From: Ureibacillus manganicus DSM 26584
GTDB lineage: Bacteria; Bacillota; Bacilli; Bacillales_A; Planococcaceae
Assembly: GCF_000772945.1 (NCBI RefSeq)
Contig: NZ_JPVN01000016.1
Location: 1 to 64,000 of the forward strand
Direction: 5' to 3'
DNA: 64,000 bases
Numbering within the stretch: position 1 is the first letter of the stretch; each line of letters starts with the position of its first letter. Positions 1 through 8,668 of this stretch are shown here, piece after piece. The notes below the pieces were generated by a model, which was not told the origin of the DNA, made no database searches, and saw only the letters and a program-made list of their open reading frames with translations. A program made the position numbers and the translations under genes.

Positions 1-64
1 AGGCATTAAGACCACTTGTCACAAAAATTCAATAGATAAAGAATACATAAGCTATACAAACGCT

Positions 65-100
65 GGCATTAATCCAAATAAAAAGGGTTAATGCCTTTTA
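65..100 (+). terminator. Hairpin terminator upstream of the first lipoprotein gene
   Basis: GGCATTAATCC and GGGTTAATGCC pair over 11 bp (one G-U) around a 9-nt A-rich loop and are followed by TTTTA. It probably ends a transcript that enters from before the window. A close relative of this hairpin follows the next gene. Confidence 0.6.
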
Positions 101-234
101 TGTTGAAGTAATTAAATTAATAGAAAAATATTTTTATTTTATCCATAATCCTACGCAACATGAATTTTTTATTTTTTTATGTAGGAGTGCATAAAAAAAA
201 GAACGCAAACTCAAATTAAAATGAGGTGATACTT

Positions 235-1071
235 TTGAATATAAACTTATATATTCTGACATTATTACTAGTATTTATCCTTGTAGGATGTGATTCAAGC
301 AAATCGAATGAAGTTAACGAAATAGAATTAGATAATAAGATTATTGAAGATAAACCTAAATTAGATGAAGAACATAAACAAATTCACTCTATAGACAATC
401 CAGATACAAATGATGATTGGACGATTTATGTTGAAGCTGATGAGGTCGTAACAAATCAATTAAAATGCAATGATACAACTGGTAAAGAAATCCCTTCGCA
501 CTTAATACAGATTTGTAATTATTACGAAAAACTTGAACCTCTATCTCAAGAACAGAAACAAATGCTCTATGATGGAACGGGTTCATTAGCTGCTAGGGAT
601 GTGTTTAACAGAGATATGCCCCTAGGTCACGCTGGTTTCGCAGAAGGTTTGGAGGAGTATGGAGAGTATCTACTTTTTACCTATTTGTATTGGCGTACCG
701 AGCTTAAACCGAATTCAAAAGGTGAATTTAAAGCCCTAAAATTTACAAGAGACTTTGAAGAGTTCTTTAAATTAGATGTAGATACTGTTGAAACTCATTA
801 TGAACCCACTGATCCAAATAATGATGCTGCATTTGATACGTTGTTAGAAGCAATTGAATATGAACTAAATGTCATGAGTCGGATGAAACACCTCAATTTA
901 CAAGAGCCTTTTAATGCATGGGCAAATGAAACAGTTGGGATTTTTTCTGAGGCCAAGCGCTTATATCATGAAGGACATTTCAACGAATCTTATATAAAGT
1001 ATACTAAAGGCCTAAAACGCATTCATGATCTATATTTCACAATACCTGAACATAATCATATGATTAGCTAA
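235..1071 (+). CDS. Putative lipoprotein, unknown function
   Basis: I place the start at the TTG that follows a GAGGTG ribosome-binding site; an upstream GTG lies inside that site. The 278-residue product begins with a hydrophobic signal and a lipobox ending LVGC, so it should be lipid-anchored on the outer face of the membrane. An acidic, low-complexity linker follows, then a mostly helical globular part with no motif I recognise. It stands alone between two similar hairpin terminators and is the first of several small lipoprotein genes on this strand. Export and anchoring are well supported; the function is unknown. Confidence 0.75.
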   Translation: MNINLYILTLLLVFILVGCDSSKSNEVNEIELDNKIIEDKPKLDEEHKQIHSIDNPDTNDDWTIYVEADEVVTNQLKCNDTTGKEIPSHLIQICNYYEKLEPLSQEQKQMLYDGTGSLAARDVFNRDMPLGHAGFAEGLEEYGEYLLFTYLYWRTELKPNSKGEFKALKFTRDFEEFFKLDVDTVETHYEPTDPNNDAAFDTLLEAIEYELNVMSRMKHLNLQEPFNAWANETVGIFSEAKRLYHEGHFNESYIKYTKGLKRIHDLYFTIPEHNHMIS

Positions 1072-1096
1072 GAGGTTTCCTATTTTACGCACTAAA

Positions 1097-1132
1097 GACA
1101 TTGATCCAAAAAAGGATTAATGCCATTTTTTT
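1097..1132 (+). terminator. Hairpin terminator after the lipoprotein gene
   Basis: GACATTGATCC and GGATTAATGCC form an imperfect stem with an A6 loop, followed by A and seven T. The sequence is close to that of the hairpin upstream of the gene. Confidence 0.6.
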
Positions 1133-1260
1133 AAAATTTATGTACTTTGTACTATGTAACTGATTAGTGTCAATAAACATGAAGCTAATGATTTTATTGA
1201 AACATATTAATATGATTTTCCGTCTAATGGTAAATATGTAAATTTATAAAGGGGAGTATA

Positions 1261-1842
1261 ATGAATAGAAAGATATTGTTTAGTGGCTTGCTTATGTTAT
1301 TCCTTGTTGGTTGTACTAATGAAGATGTCGGTCAGCAGACTTCTGTGGAAACTGTAGAATATGACAATTTACAGCAGCAAATTAATCAATTGAGTGCTCA
1401 ACTAAAAGATAACGAAACTAAAATTGAGGAATTAAATACTTTTGTAGAAGTTCTAAATCGTAGCAATCAAGACGAACTTAGCCAATTACACAATAGAATC
1501 TACATGCTAGAAAGTCTCATATCTCATAATCCAAGTATAGAAAGTAAACATGGATTTATTAACGATATTAAGTTTGATGGTACGAATAGTACATTGGAGA
1601 TCCAATTTGCAGAAATGAAACAGGACGACGGCGCACCTAATGGCTTTGTAATAGAAGAAAAAGAGATAAGTAGTTTGACACTCGATAAAAATGCAAATTT
1701 CTTTATTCTAGAATCGACAATGATTAAAAACATAGCATCTATTGAAGACTTCAAAAATGCAGTAAATGAACACCAACGTTTTTTCAAATTATATATTGTT
1801 GATAGTAAAGTAGTAATGTTGACTGAACAATATATTCCTTAA
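1261..1842 (+). CDS. Putative lipoprotein with coiled coil
   Basis: The ATG follows a GGGGAG ribosome-binding site. Residues 1-18 form a lipoprotein signal with the lipobox LVGC. Residues of about 33-90 have a heptad pattern rich in Gln, Leu and Glu (YDNLQQQINQLSAQL and onward) that should form a coiled coil. A compact C-terminal domain of about 100 residues follows. A lipid-anchored, coiled-coil oligomer at the membrane surface is the most that can be said. No catalytic motif is visible, and the neighbours are other small lipoproteins of unknown role. Confidence 0.75.
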   Translation: MNRKILFSGLLMLFLVGCTNEDVGQQTSVETVEYDNLQQQINQLSAQLKDNETKIEELNTFVEVLNRSNQDELSQLHNRIYMLESLISHNPSIESKHGFINDIKFDGTNSTLEIQFAEMKQDDGAPNGFVIEEKEISSLTLDKNANFFILESTMIKNIASIEDFKNAVNEHQRFFKLYIVDSKVVMLTEQYIP

Positions 1843-1864
1843 GTCAAGGGTAAAGGGGGCTTCA

Positions 1865-2340
1865 ATAATCAGAAATTTACTTTTACTATTCTGTATGGTA
1901 ATAAATTTGACTCTTTTATCGGCATGCGCTTCATCTCAATCTACAGCTGAATGGGAACCAACAAGTTACAACACTGTCAACAATCTTGAAGGAGTAACGA
2001 TGATTGTAAAGAACGGAACGGACACCTCTACTGGATTAACGATAACGTTTGAGAATCACTTAGAAAAGAAATTTTCCTTTGGTGGAGATTTTCTGTTGGA
2101 GAAGATATTTGATGGGAAATGGTACCAAGTCCCAGATATATATTAGGTGTTCGCTACTCTTTTACTGATATTGTCTACGGTGCAGTTCCATCAGAAGTGC
2201 ACGAATGGACATTTGATACGAGTTGGATTTACGGGAAGCTCAAAACCGGAGAATACCGTTTGGTGAAAGAAGTATCTGAATTTCAAGATACTGGTGATTT
2301 TGAAAATTTTATTTTAACTGCAGAGTTTACGGTTGATTAA
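1865..2340 (+). pseudogene. Broken lipoprotein gene (Ig-like fold family), start loss plus frameshift
   Basis: A strong AAAGGGGG ribosome-binding site is followed six bases later by ATA ATC AGA rather than ATG. From that ATA the frame reads a good lipoprotein signal ending LLSACASS. The frame continues to ..GKWYQVP and then meets a stop at 2144. The adjacent frame carries the rest of the protein (YSFTDIVYG, TGEYRLVKEV). Removing one AT from the ATATAT run at about 2137-2142 rejoins the two halves. The reconstructed product of about 157 residues resembles small Bacillus surface proteins with a WYQVP..GEYR..K pattern, a comparison made from memory. An internal ATG at 1895 could still start a truncated product. 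Confidence 0.6.
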
Positions 2341-2441
2341 ACCCAAAAACCTTTAAAAAAGCAGAAATTTTTTCTTGAAACAAATGCAATTTGCGTAGGA
2401 TGATACAAAAACTCAATTCACTTACTGAGAGGAGAGTAAAT

Positions 2442-2840
2442 TTGAAAAAAATAATTACTTTTTTCTTTTCACTATTACTTTTAACGGCTTGTTCAGAAAT
2501 GACTATTGGTTATAAGTTTAATGGAGAAAGTGAACATTGGGAAGCGGAATATTCCTATTTTAGTACAGAAAAATGGGGAAAACAAAGCGTAGATAGATAT
2601 GAGTTCATATTGAACTATAAAGGATCATTAGAAGATCAGTCATCATTAAAAAAAATTGAATACTCTTTTGAAACTAGAAATAAGAGAGTATATGAGTCTG
2701 AAGAGTTCACTGAACCACCATCAACATTAACATTTACAGGGAGTTCAAAAGGTGGAGCAAAAGTAGGTAAAGATGAAGTGATAAATGTGATTGTAAAATG
2801 GGATAACTTTGAAGAATCATTTGAACTTCATAGTAAGTAA
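2442..2840 (+). CDS. Putative small lipoprotein
   Basis: The TTG start follows a GAGAGGAGAG ribosome-binding site; longer upstream in-frame starts lack one. The 132-residue product starts MKKIITFFFSLLLLTACSE, a classic lipoprotein signal with lipobox LTAC. The rest is a likely beta-rich domain with many Glu, Ser, Trp and Tyr residues and no motif I recognise. It ends in a short beta-strand-like tail. The gene sits in the run of small lipoprotein genes. Lipid anchoring is well supported; the function is unknown. Confidence 0.75.
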   Translation: MKKIITFFFSLLLLTACSEMTIGYKFNGESEHWEAEYSYFSTEKWGKQSVDRYEFILNYKGSLEDQSSLKKIEYSFETRNKRVYESEEFTEPPSTLTFTGSSKGGAKVGKDEVINVIVKWDNFEESFELHSK

Positions 2841-2918
2841 TTCTGTGATGCTTCAAGGAGAAAGTTATGTCTGTTTAGAGTAAACAAGATTTGAAGCGAT
2901 TGTACGGGAGAGAGTGTA

Positions 2919-3173
2919 ATGGATATTTTTATACCAATCGGATTAGGATTTGTAATCAATTTATTCGTTTTTATCATTTCCAAAACGCTAAAACAATCTG
3001 ATAATAGGTCTTTGCAAATATGCCTTTTTGCCTTTTTGGCAGTTTTTCTAAGTTCCTTTATGATTGGATCTTGGGTAGGGATGGGCATAGGTGTAATAAG
3101 TTCAGGTATGTTATTGTTTGTCATCTTGATTGGGATTGTAATCGCAATTATTCCACGTGAAAGAGCAATTTAA
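2919..3173 (+). CDS. Small membrane protein, possibly YesK-like
   Basis: The 84-residue product has three hydrophobic stretches, at about residues 2-20, 31-52 and 56-78, separated by short charged turns, and ends in a basic RERAI tail. The ATG follows a GGGAGAG ribosome-binding site. The size and the N-terminal IPIGLGFVINLFVF recall the YesK-like family, but I cannot confirm that. It is more likely an integral membrane protein than a shadow of the antisense reading frame, because it has its own ribosome-binding site and a continuous membrane topology. Confidence 0.6.
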   Translation: MDIFIPIGLGFVINLFVFIISKTLKQSDNRSLQICLFAFLAVFLSSFMIGSWVGMGIGVISSGMLLFVILIGIVIAIIPRERAI

Positions 3174-3339
3174 ATAATTGATGTAGCTATTCTTTTGAGG
3201 AAGGATGGCTTTTTTTATTGTGAAAATTTTATTGATTCACGATAAATAAATATTGAATAACGGTTATGGGTAATATATTATGAAAAGTAACAAAGAAATG
3301 CACTAAATGTTTTTAGAAATCAAAAGGGTGGGATATATA

Positions 3340-3744
3340 ATGAAAATCAAATTTTTATCACTGATACTATTATCTCTTTTCATAATTGCTGGGTGCTCAG
3401 CAAAATCAGCAGAACAACATGGGGAAGGTATTTCAGTTGAAATGGGTGCCTCTTTAAATATTAAACATCTCACGTTAACAGCTTACGTAAATGGTGGAAA
3501 AGAAGTATTTAGCGAAAATGTCATCAACGCAGATAATAGTGCTTTTGAAAAAGGCGAAGTTATTTGGTTTGATGTAGCACCATTTGAAAATGAATTAACA
3601 ATAAAATTACAATTATCTTACAGCGAAAATTTAAATGCTGCACAATCAAAGATGACAAATAAACTAGATATATCTAATGCAAACAAATGGGTAAATGTTA
3701 AGTTTAATGAGGATTATACTATTGAATTGATTGGAATGGAGTAG
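3340..3744 (+). CDS. Putative small lipoprotein
   Basis: The preferred ATG lies downstream of an AAGGGTGGGA ribosome-binding site and gives a 134-residue protein. It starts with a signal peptide and the lipobox IAGCSA. The mature part of about 115 residues looks like a single beta-sandwich domain, with alternating hydrophobic residues and no charged active-site cluster. It is the last gene in the lipoprotein run and is followed directly by the 52-bp repeats. The function is unknown. Confidence 0.7.
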   Translation: MKIKFLSLILLSLFIIAGCSAKSAEQHGEGISVEMGASLNIKHLTLTAYVNGGKEVFSENVINADNSAFEKGEVIWFDVAPFENELTIKLQLSYSENLNAAQSKMTNKLDISNANKWVNVKFNEDYTIELIGME

Positions 3745-3755
3745 GTCTGTTATTT

Positions 3756-4010
3756 GTGACAATAGCCGGTGAAATTCAGGTACTAGTTTCACGTAAATCA
3801 ATTTTTCGTGACAGTAGGAGGTGAGATTCGGTTACTAGTGTCACGTAAATCTACTTCTCGTGACAGTAGGGGGTGAAACTCGGGCTCTATTGTCATGTAA
3901 ACCAACTTTTTGTGACAGTCGGGAGTGAAATTCAGGTACTAGTGTCACGTAAATCTACTTTATAAGACAGTAGGTGGTGAAATCTCGCCGCTACTGTCCC
4001 ATAAGATCGA
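3756..4010. repeat. Five tandem copies of a 52-bp palindromic repeat
   Basis: Copies begin at 3756, 3808, 3860, 3912 and 3964, an exact 52-bp period. Each unit starts GTGACAGTAG (with variants), passes through GGTGAAATTCGG and ends in CTAGTGTCACGTAAAT, so each can form a hairpin by pairing GTGACA with TGTCAC. The copies have diverged by point changes only. They carry no reading frame and no T-run. The block fills the gap between a plus-strand lipoprotein gene and the convergent CPBP gene. Confidence 0.85.
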
Positions 4011-4016
4011 TTTTCT

Positions 4017-4778
4017 TCACCCTTCAACCCTCGTAAATCGATTCCTAACCAAATAGATAAAGATAAACATCATCAGAGGAGTCAAATAATTAACGGCTTC
4101 TGTTAAAAAAGTTGTTGAATAGTTTTGTGTTAGGATAATCCCACCACCTGAACCACCAAGTGCGCCGTTCATCAGCCCGTAACAAACGTTCAGTCCCCAG
4201 TGAATACCTGTTGTTAACCAAATCGAGCAAGTTTTATAAATCGCATACGTCAGAGATAAGCCGAGTACTACCGAGAACAGAATGTTCCCAACACTAAAGC
4301 CTTCATTCCACGAATCATCTAGCGCATAAATTATGATTGAAATGAGAAACACCCATTTCATCGGTAATTTATTTTTTAAATGTCCAAATACGAACCCTCG
4401 AACAATAATATCGTTTAAAAAAGAACCAACAAAAAACATAAGAAAAATCATTAAGAGCGGCAATATCATTTCTGGAAATGGTAGAATGCCTGTAATTTCA
4501 AAGCCTTGCAAAAAAAATTGAATAACGTACTTAATTAGCCAAAATGAAAAACCAATGAGAAACCCAATCAATAAATTCCTGGACCACTTTGAATGGAAAC
4601 TTATTCCGATGTTTTTAAACTCACTCACCTTAGTAAACATAAGAATCCCTTTTAATAACGGGAAAAACAATAGGACCAATAATACTTGTAGCCAAAGTTC
4701 GCTCGACCTTGCAATACCAATGTTCAAATACATATCTAGCACAATTAAACCTGCAAATACTTTTGCGTAATAGCTCAT
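4017..4778 (-). CDS. CPBP (CAAX-type) intramembrane protease homologue, catalytic residues altered
   Basis: The 253-residue product has about seven membrane segments and the CPBP/Abi topology. The start is the ATG that follows AGGGGAA; a longer frame lacks a ribosome-binding site. The first motif, normally EExxxRG, reads NDIIVRGFVFGHL, so the arginine and glycine remain but the glutamates are gone. The second motif, normally with a histidine, reads YALDDSWNEGF. The last motif, GIHWGLN, is kept. CPBP proteins cleave peptides within the membrane or confer self-immunity. This copy may be inactive as a protease and may act as a binding protein. It stands alone. Confidence 0.7.
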   Translation of the reverse strand: MSYYAKVFAGLIVLDMYLNIGIARSSELWLQVLLVLLFFPLLKGILMFTKVSEFKNIGISFHSKWSRNLLIGFLIGFSFWLIKYVIQFFLQGFEITGILPFPEMILPLLMIFLMFFVGSFLNDIIVRGFVFGHLKNKLPMKWVFLISIIIYALDDSWNEGFSVGNILFSVVLGLSLTYAIYKTCSIWLTTGIHWGLNVCYGLMNGALGGSGGGIILTQNYSTTFLTEAVNYLTPLMMFIFIYLVRNRFTRVEG

Positions 4779-4964
4779 AAATTCCCCTAATCTTTTTAGT
4801 TCTATCATAAGGAAAAAGTAGGGAAATGCATAGTAGTTTTTTCCAAAAGATAGCCTGAAAGTACATTGAAGTGGCAAGTCTACAAACATTGATACTAGTG
4901 CTTTCTATATCAAATTCTTTCAATTGAACATAGCATAGCAAATCATTCTTTTGGATATCTATTA

Positions 4965-6626
4965 TTAAGCATATATCCGCTTATAATCTATTCTTCCATG
5001 GGAATCAAATTGAATCCGTTTATAGTGTACATCATTACGAATGTATTGCTTGTGTGTTCTATGATTAAGAAATTTTAAACAATAGAGTTCTTGTAAAATT
5101 GTTTCAATCTGATTAAGTATATTCATAATCGTTTCAACATCATTACTAACGTAGATACTTTCAATCAGTTTATGTACTATTAGTTGTTCTTTAGCTGGAA
5201 GCATTCCTAAAATTGTATTTTGGGGGGACTTGTAAATCCCAATGAGTGATAGAATTACATCTCGTCCAAGTGCAAATCCTCCAACAAATAAATCGAATTG
5301 GTGTGTTATATCCTCATAGGTTGTCTTAAAATCAAGGATCTGAATTGTACTTCTAATGCCATAGTTTGCGAGTGCATCTTGTAATATAAGAGCCTCTCTT
5401 TCATGATTTACCCCTTCACGAATTTGTTGTACGCCTATTGTTAATGTAGGAAATTGTTTGGCTGGTATTAAAGGTTTAGTATTAACTTGCGTGTTAATAT
5501 TTTTATATAGCCAGCTATTTGCTTCGATTTCTCCCCATTCATGAACAACATAATCAGCTGATTCAATTAAACTATAAATTGTTTCTCTAAATTCAGAGTT
5601 AACTAAAGGACCTGTTTTCCCATTCAACGAAATATAATCAGCCCCATTTTCCTCAAAAATCATTTCTGTATAAGGAACTGAAGATTCAAAGGGTCTTGGC
5701 GAAACTGCAAAGCTGGAAATATTTTTTGTATATAGTATTTCAATCCCATCTATCCATGGACGTGCCTTAAAATAATTTGGAAATACTTCAAGCTGTAGTT
5801 TTTCTTCGGTATTGCTATGAAACATAAAAGCACCGCAACCAATTTTACCTTGTTGATGGTTTTTGGGTAAAATCGCTGTTCGATAACTTGCTAAATAATG
5901 TGTAAATAATGAAAAGGCTTTATTCAAAGAAATAATTAATTCATAATCATTTAGGATTTCGATCTGTTTATAAGTAAAAATCTCATTTGTATATAATGTA
6001 GCTCTTTGTAATGTTCTCTTAACATCAATCGCTGTAACTAATTCGTGATTATGGAAATAAACACCTTTTCGTAAAATAAATCGCCAAGTTTGAAAATCCT
6101 TTGTCTCAAAGTCAAATAACAAATTTGGTTCAACTGTATTCGTTTCATCATGAAATGTAAATAACGTTTCATGTAATTGCTCTGCAAAATGGAAATCATG
6201 TCTTGATAGGGCATATAGTGGATCAAAATTCACATCCACTTTACTAAAAGGTTGGCGAAACATATGTTTATTTGAATGTAGTTGCTGAATTCCATACCGA
6301 TTCATTAACCATTCTTCACCAATGGGATGATTTAGTAATTGATGATTCATTAATAGTTCATAGGCTTTATCAAACTTCTCACTATTCCATAATTCATCAA
6401 ACACATTATATATTGCATCATTTTTTGAACGTATTAATGTTAGTAAAGGTTTTTTCCCTCTCCCACGAAACACTTCCCAAGTAAGTACTCTATCAGCAGC
6501 GAGACGATTTACAATTGTTTTCGCGTATCTTGTTGAGCACTTCCATATATGTGCAAGTTCTTCAATGGAAGTGGTGGTAGGGCATTGTTCCTGAAAGTGT
6601 AAGTGAAGTTCAAGTTCGTAATTCAT
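4965..6626 (-). CDS. SgrR-family transcriptional regulator
   Basis: The 553-residue product has an N-terminal winged-helix DNA-binding domain (about residues 1-110, ending near RGRGKKPLLTLIRSK). An oligopeptide-binding-protein-like domain (SBP_bac_5) follows, from about residue 150 to the end. This is the SgrR architecture, in which the periplasmic-binding-like part senses a small ligand in the cytoplasm. No signal peptide is present, as expected. The ATG follows GGGAGA. It is divergent from an MFS transporter gene 97 bases away, the usual arrangement for SgrR-like regulators that control an adjacent exporter. The family call is strong; the ligand is unknown. Confidence 0.85.
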   Translation of the reverse strand: MNYELELHLHFQEQCPTTTSIEELAHIWKCSTRYAKTIVNRLAADRVLTWEVFRGRGKKPLLTLIRSKNDAIYNVFDELWNSEKFDKAYELLMNHQLLNHPIGEEWLMNRYGIQQLHSNKHMFRQPFSKVDVNFDPLYALSRHDFHFAEQLHETLFTFHDETNTVEPNLLFDFETKDFQTWRFILRKGVYFHNHELVTAIDVKRTLQRATLYTNEIFTYKQIEILNDYELIISLNKAFSLFTHYLASYRTAILPKNHQQGKIGCGAFMFHSNTEEKLQLEVFPNYFKARPWIDGIEILYTKNISSFAVSPRPFESSVPYTEMIFEENGADYISLNGKTGPLVNSEFRETIYSLIESADYVVHEWGEIEANSWLYKNINTQVNTKPLIPAKQFPTLTIGVQQIREGVNHEREALILQDALANYGIRSTIQILDFKTTYEDITHQFDLFVGGFALGRDVILSLIGIYKSPQNTILGMLPAKEQLIVHKLIESIYVSNDVETIMNILNQIETILQELYCLKFLNHRTHKQYIRNDVHYKRIQFDSHGRIDYKRIYA

Positions 6627-6723
6627 AATAATCTCCCTTTCTAAAAAGGTGAACTTAATAGAATTGATTAAGCACTTTTTGTTCTCCTTTTAATCATATA
6701 CGCTAATGGGAGAGGTGAAAAGT

Positions 6724-7914
6724 GTGAATATTTTTGCAAATAGAAATTTTCGATATTTATATGGAATTACAGTGTTATCTGCAGTGAATTCTGCCATTTA
6801 TACGTTTATTATTCCGCTCGTTTTATATGATTTAACAAAATCCTCCCTTGCAATGAGTACTATGAGGCTAATGGAATTTTTACCGAATGTATTATTGGGA
6901 ATGATTGTAGGGGTTGTAGTAGATCGGGTTAATCGGAATGTGATGATTGTTTACGGATGCTTAGTACGGTTTTTGCTATCTATCTTTCTACTATATTCGA
7001 TTTCAGCTGAAGGATCACATGTGTGGCAGCTATACGTAATAGGATTTTTACTAGCAACAGTAGGCTACACAATTGGTAATGCATCAAACGCCATTGCACC
7101 ACAGTTATTTGATAAATCTTGGATGACAGAAATTCAATCTAAGTTTTCACTTGTTCATACGATTAGTTCTGTTGTAGGTCCGTCAATTGCAGGGGCATTA
7201 CTTATGTGGTTAACATATGATCATTTTTTATGGATCTATGTAGTTTGTATGGGAATAATCTGGCTATTTGCAATTAAGGTTGAGAAAACAGAAACACCGA
7301 TTCGGCCAGTAAAACAATCAGTTTGGGCAGATATGAAAGAAGGAATTCGTGAATTAATAGGAAATAAAAATCTATTCATGCCTACTATGACCGTGTTAAT
7401 TTCAAATTTTGCTACGAGCTTAATAATCGGAGTTTTAACTTTCTATGTTATTGACGTTCTTGGTAATACAAAAGAACAGCTTGGACTAATGTATTCTATC
7501 TCTGCAATTGGTGGGATTGTTGGTGCAAAAATTATGAAACCATTACAGAAAAAATTTAGACGTGGTCAAATATACTGTGCATTACCACTCATTGATACGT
7601 TTGTTCTAATATTATTTTTCTTTGCCCAAAGCTGGTGGTTACTAGGTGTTCTACTTGCATATCGAACGTGTTCCTCAGTGATGACGAATATTATATTTCT
7701 TGCAATTCGTCAAGAGTCAACACCTAATCATTTGTTAGGACGAGTAGCTGGTACATCTTCAATGTTAGCTAAATTAGTTGTCCCAGCAGGTTTATTAGTA
7801 GGAGGCTTGTGGGCAGAAGGATTGCCAATCCCTTATATTTTCTTCGTATCTTCTATAGTTGTATTTATTACATTTGTATTGCTTAAAAGATCACGATTTG
7901 CAGAGATTGTGTAA
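6724..7914 (+). CDS. MFS transporter, probable drug or metabolite exporter
   Basis: The product has 396 residues and about twelve membrane segments. Between segments 2 and 3 it carries the loop DRVNRNVMIVYG, a match to the motif-A region of the major facilitator superfamily. I prefer the GTG after GGAGAGGTG to an ATG 18 bases upstream that has no ribosome-binding site; this gives the start MNIFANRNFRYLYG, typical of the family. The divergent SgrR-type gene probably regulates it. The substrate cannot be read from the sequence; export of a peptide, drug or sugar is the usual role. Confidence 0.85.
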   Translation: MNIFANRNFRYLYGITVLSAVNSAIYTFIIPLVLYDLTKSSLAMSTMRLMEFLPNVLLGMIVGVVVDRVNRNVMIVYGCLVRFLLSIFLLYSISAEGSHVWQLYVIGFLLATVGYTIGNASNAIAPQLFDKSWMTEIQSKFSLVHTISSVVGPSIAGALLMWLTYDHFLWIYVVCMGIIWLFAIKVEKTETPIRPVKQSVWADMKEGIRELIGNKNLFMPTMTVLISNFATSLIIGVLTFYVIDVLGNTKEQLGLMYSISAIGGIVGAKIMKPLQKKFRRGQIYCALPLIDTFVLILFFFAQSWWLLGVLLAYRTCSSVMTNIIFLAIRQESTPNHLLGRVAGTSSMLAKLVVPAGLLVGGLWAEGLPIPYIFFVSSIVVFITFVLLKRSRFAEIV

Positions 7915-7982
7915 ATAAAAGGAATTAGAATTGATTAAAGCGAATTCTAGTAATAATCAAATATTGCAAGGGTGGGTAATTA

Positions 7983-8168
7983 TTGCTTCTTTTTATATTA
8001 ATAGTCGTACCTTTAATCGGGGCAATATGGTTTTACAACTTAGCTGTCTTTATGGAAAAATTAAAAAATGGTAAAAATCCTCATAATCAAAAAGTATTAG
8101 GAGCAACTCTTACATTTATTTTATTAGCTGCGATTATGTTTAGTTTGTTGGAGTTAAATAGATATTGA
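7983..8168 (+). CDS. Small two-helix membrane protein
   Basis: The 61-residue product starts at a TTG after AAGGGTGGG. It has hydrophobic segments at about residues 1-24 and 38-56, joined by the basic loop EKLKNGKNPHNQK. No motif identifies it. It lies 10 to 16 bases before the GNAT gene and may be cotranscribed with it. Confidence 0.55.
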   Translation: MLLFILIVVPLIGAIWFYNLAVFMEKLKNGKNPHNQKVLGATLTFILLAAIMFSLLELNRY

Positions 8169-8184
8169 AAGTCGGTGGATGGGT

Positions 8185-8613
8185 ATGGATATTAGATCTG
8201 CAACAATACAAGATGTTGATGGAATGACGATATTAATGGAACACCTAGGGTACCCTACAACAGTTGAAAAAATGAAATCTCGTTTTGAACTTATCGATTC
8301 AAGGGAAGATTATAAAACGAAGATTGCGTTTCTTAATGGCAAAGTAGTGGGCATGATTGGCCTTATGAAAGGTTTTTATTACGAAATGGATGGTTGCTAT
8401 ATTCGAATAGTTGCAATGGTTGTTCATACAGACTATCGAAATAATGGAATCGGCAGGAGATTAATAGAAGAAGCCGAAAATTATGCACGAGAAATTGGTG
8501 CCTCAGGTTTGGTATTAAATAGCGGAAACCGTCCAGAGCGACTGAAGGCACACCAATTTTATAAAACTCTTGGTTACTTAGAGAAAAGTATTGGATTTGT
8601 AAAAAAGCTATAA
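8185..8613 (+). CDS. GNAT family N-acetyltransferase
   Basis: The 142-residue product is a single GNAT domain. Motif A is clear: VHTDYRNNGIGRRLIEEA, with the R/QxxGxG/A acetyl-CoA pyrophosphate loop RNNGIG. The C-terminal NRPERLKAHQFYKTLGY is the usual family end. Two ATGs six bases apart are possible; the second is better spaced from GGTGG. It should transfer an acetyl group from acetyl-CoA to an amine, but the substrate cannot be read. Confidence 0.85.
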   Translation: MDIRSATIQDVDGMTILMEHLGYPTTVEKMKSRFELIDSREDYKTKIAFLNGKVVGMIGLMKGFYYEMDGCYIRIVAMVVHTDYRNNGIGRRLIEEAENYAREIGASGLVLNSGNRPERLKAHQFYKTLGYLEKSIGFVKKL

Positions 8614-8668
8614 GTGGTTTTCATTTCCACTAATCAATATTAAATCAAATGTATGGAGGGATTTCTCA

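Noticed and set aside
2828-3124. 98-codon minus-strand frame over the small membrane protein
   Set aside because: It lacks a ribosome-binding site; the plus-strand frame has one and a sensible membrane topology.
3756-4010. CRISPR array
   Set aside because: Units are contiguous 52-bp repeats without unique spacers, and no cas genes are present.
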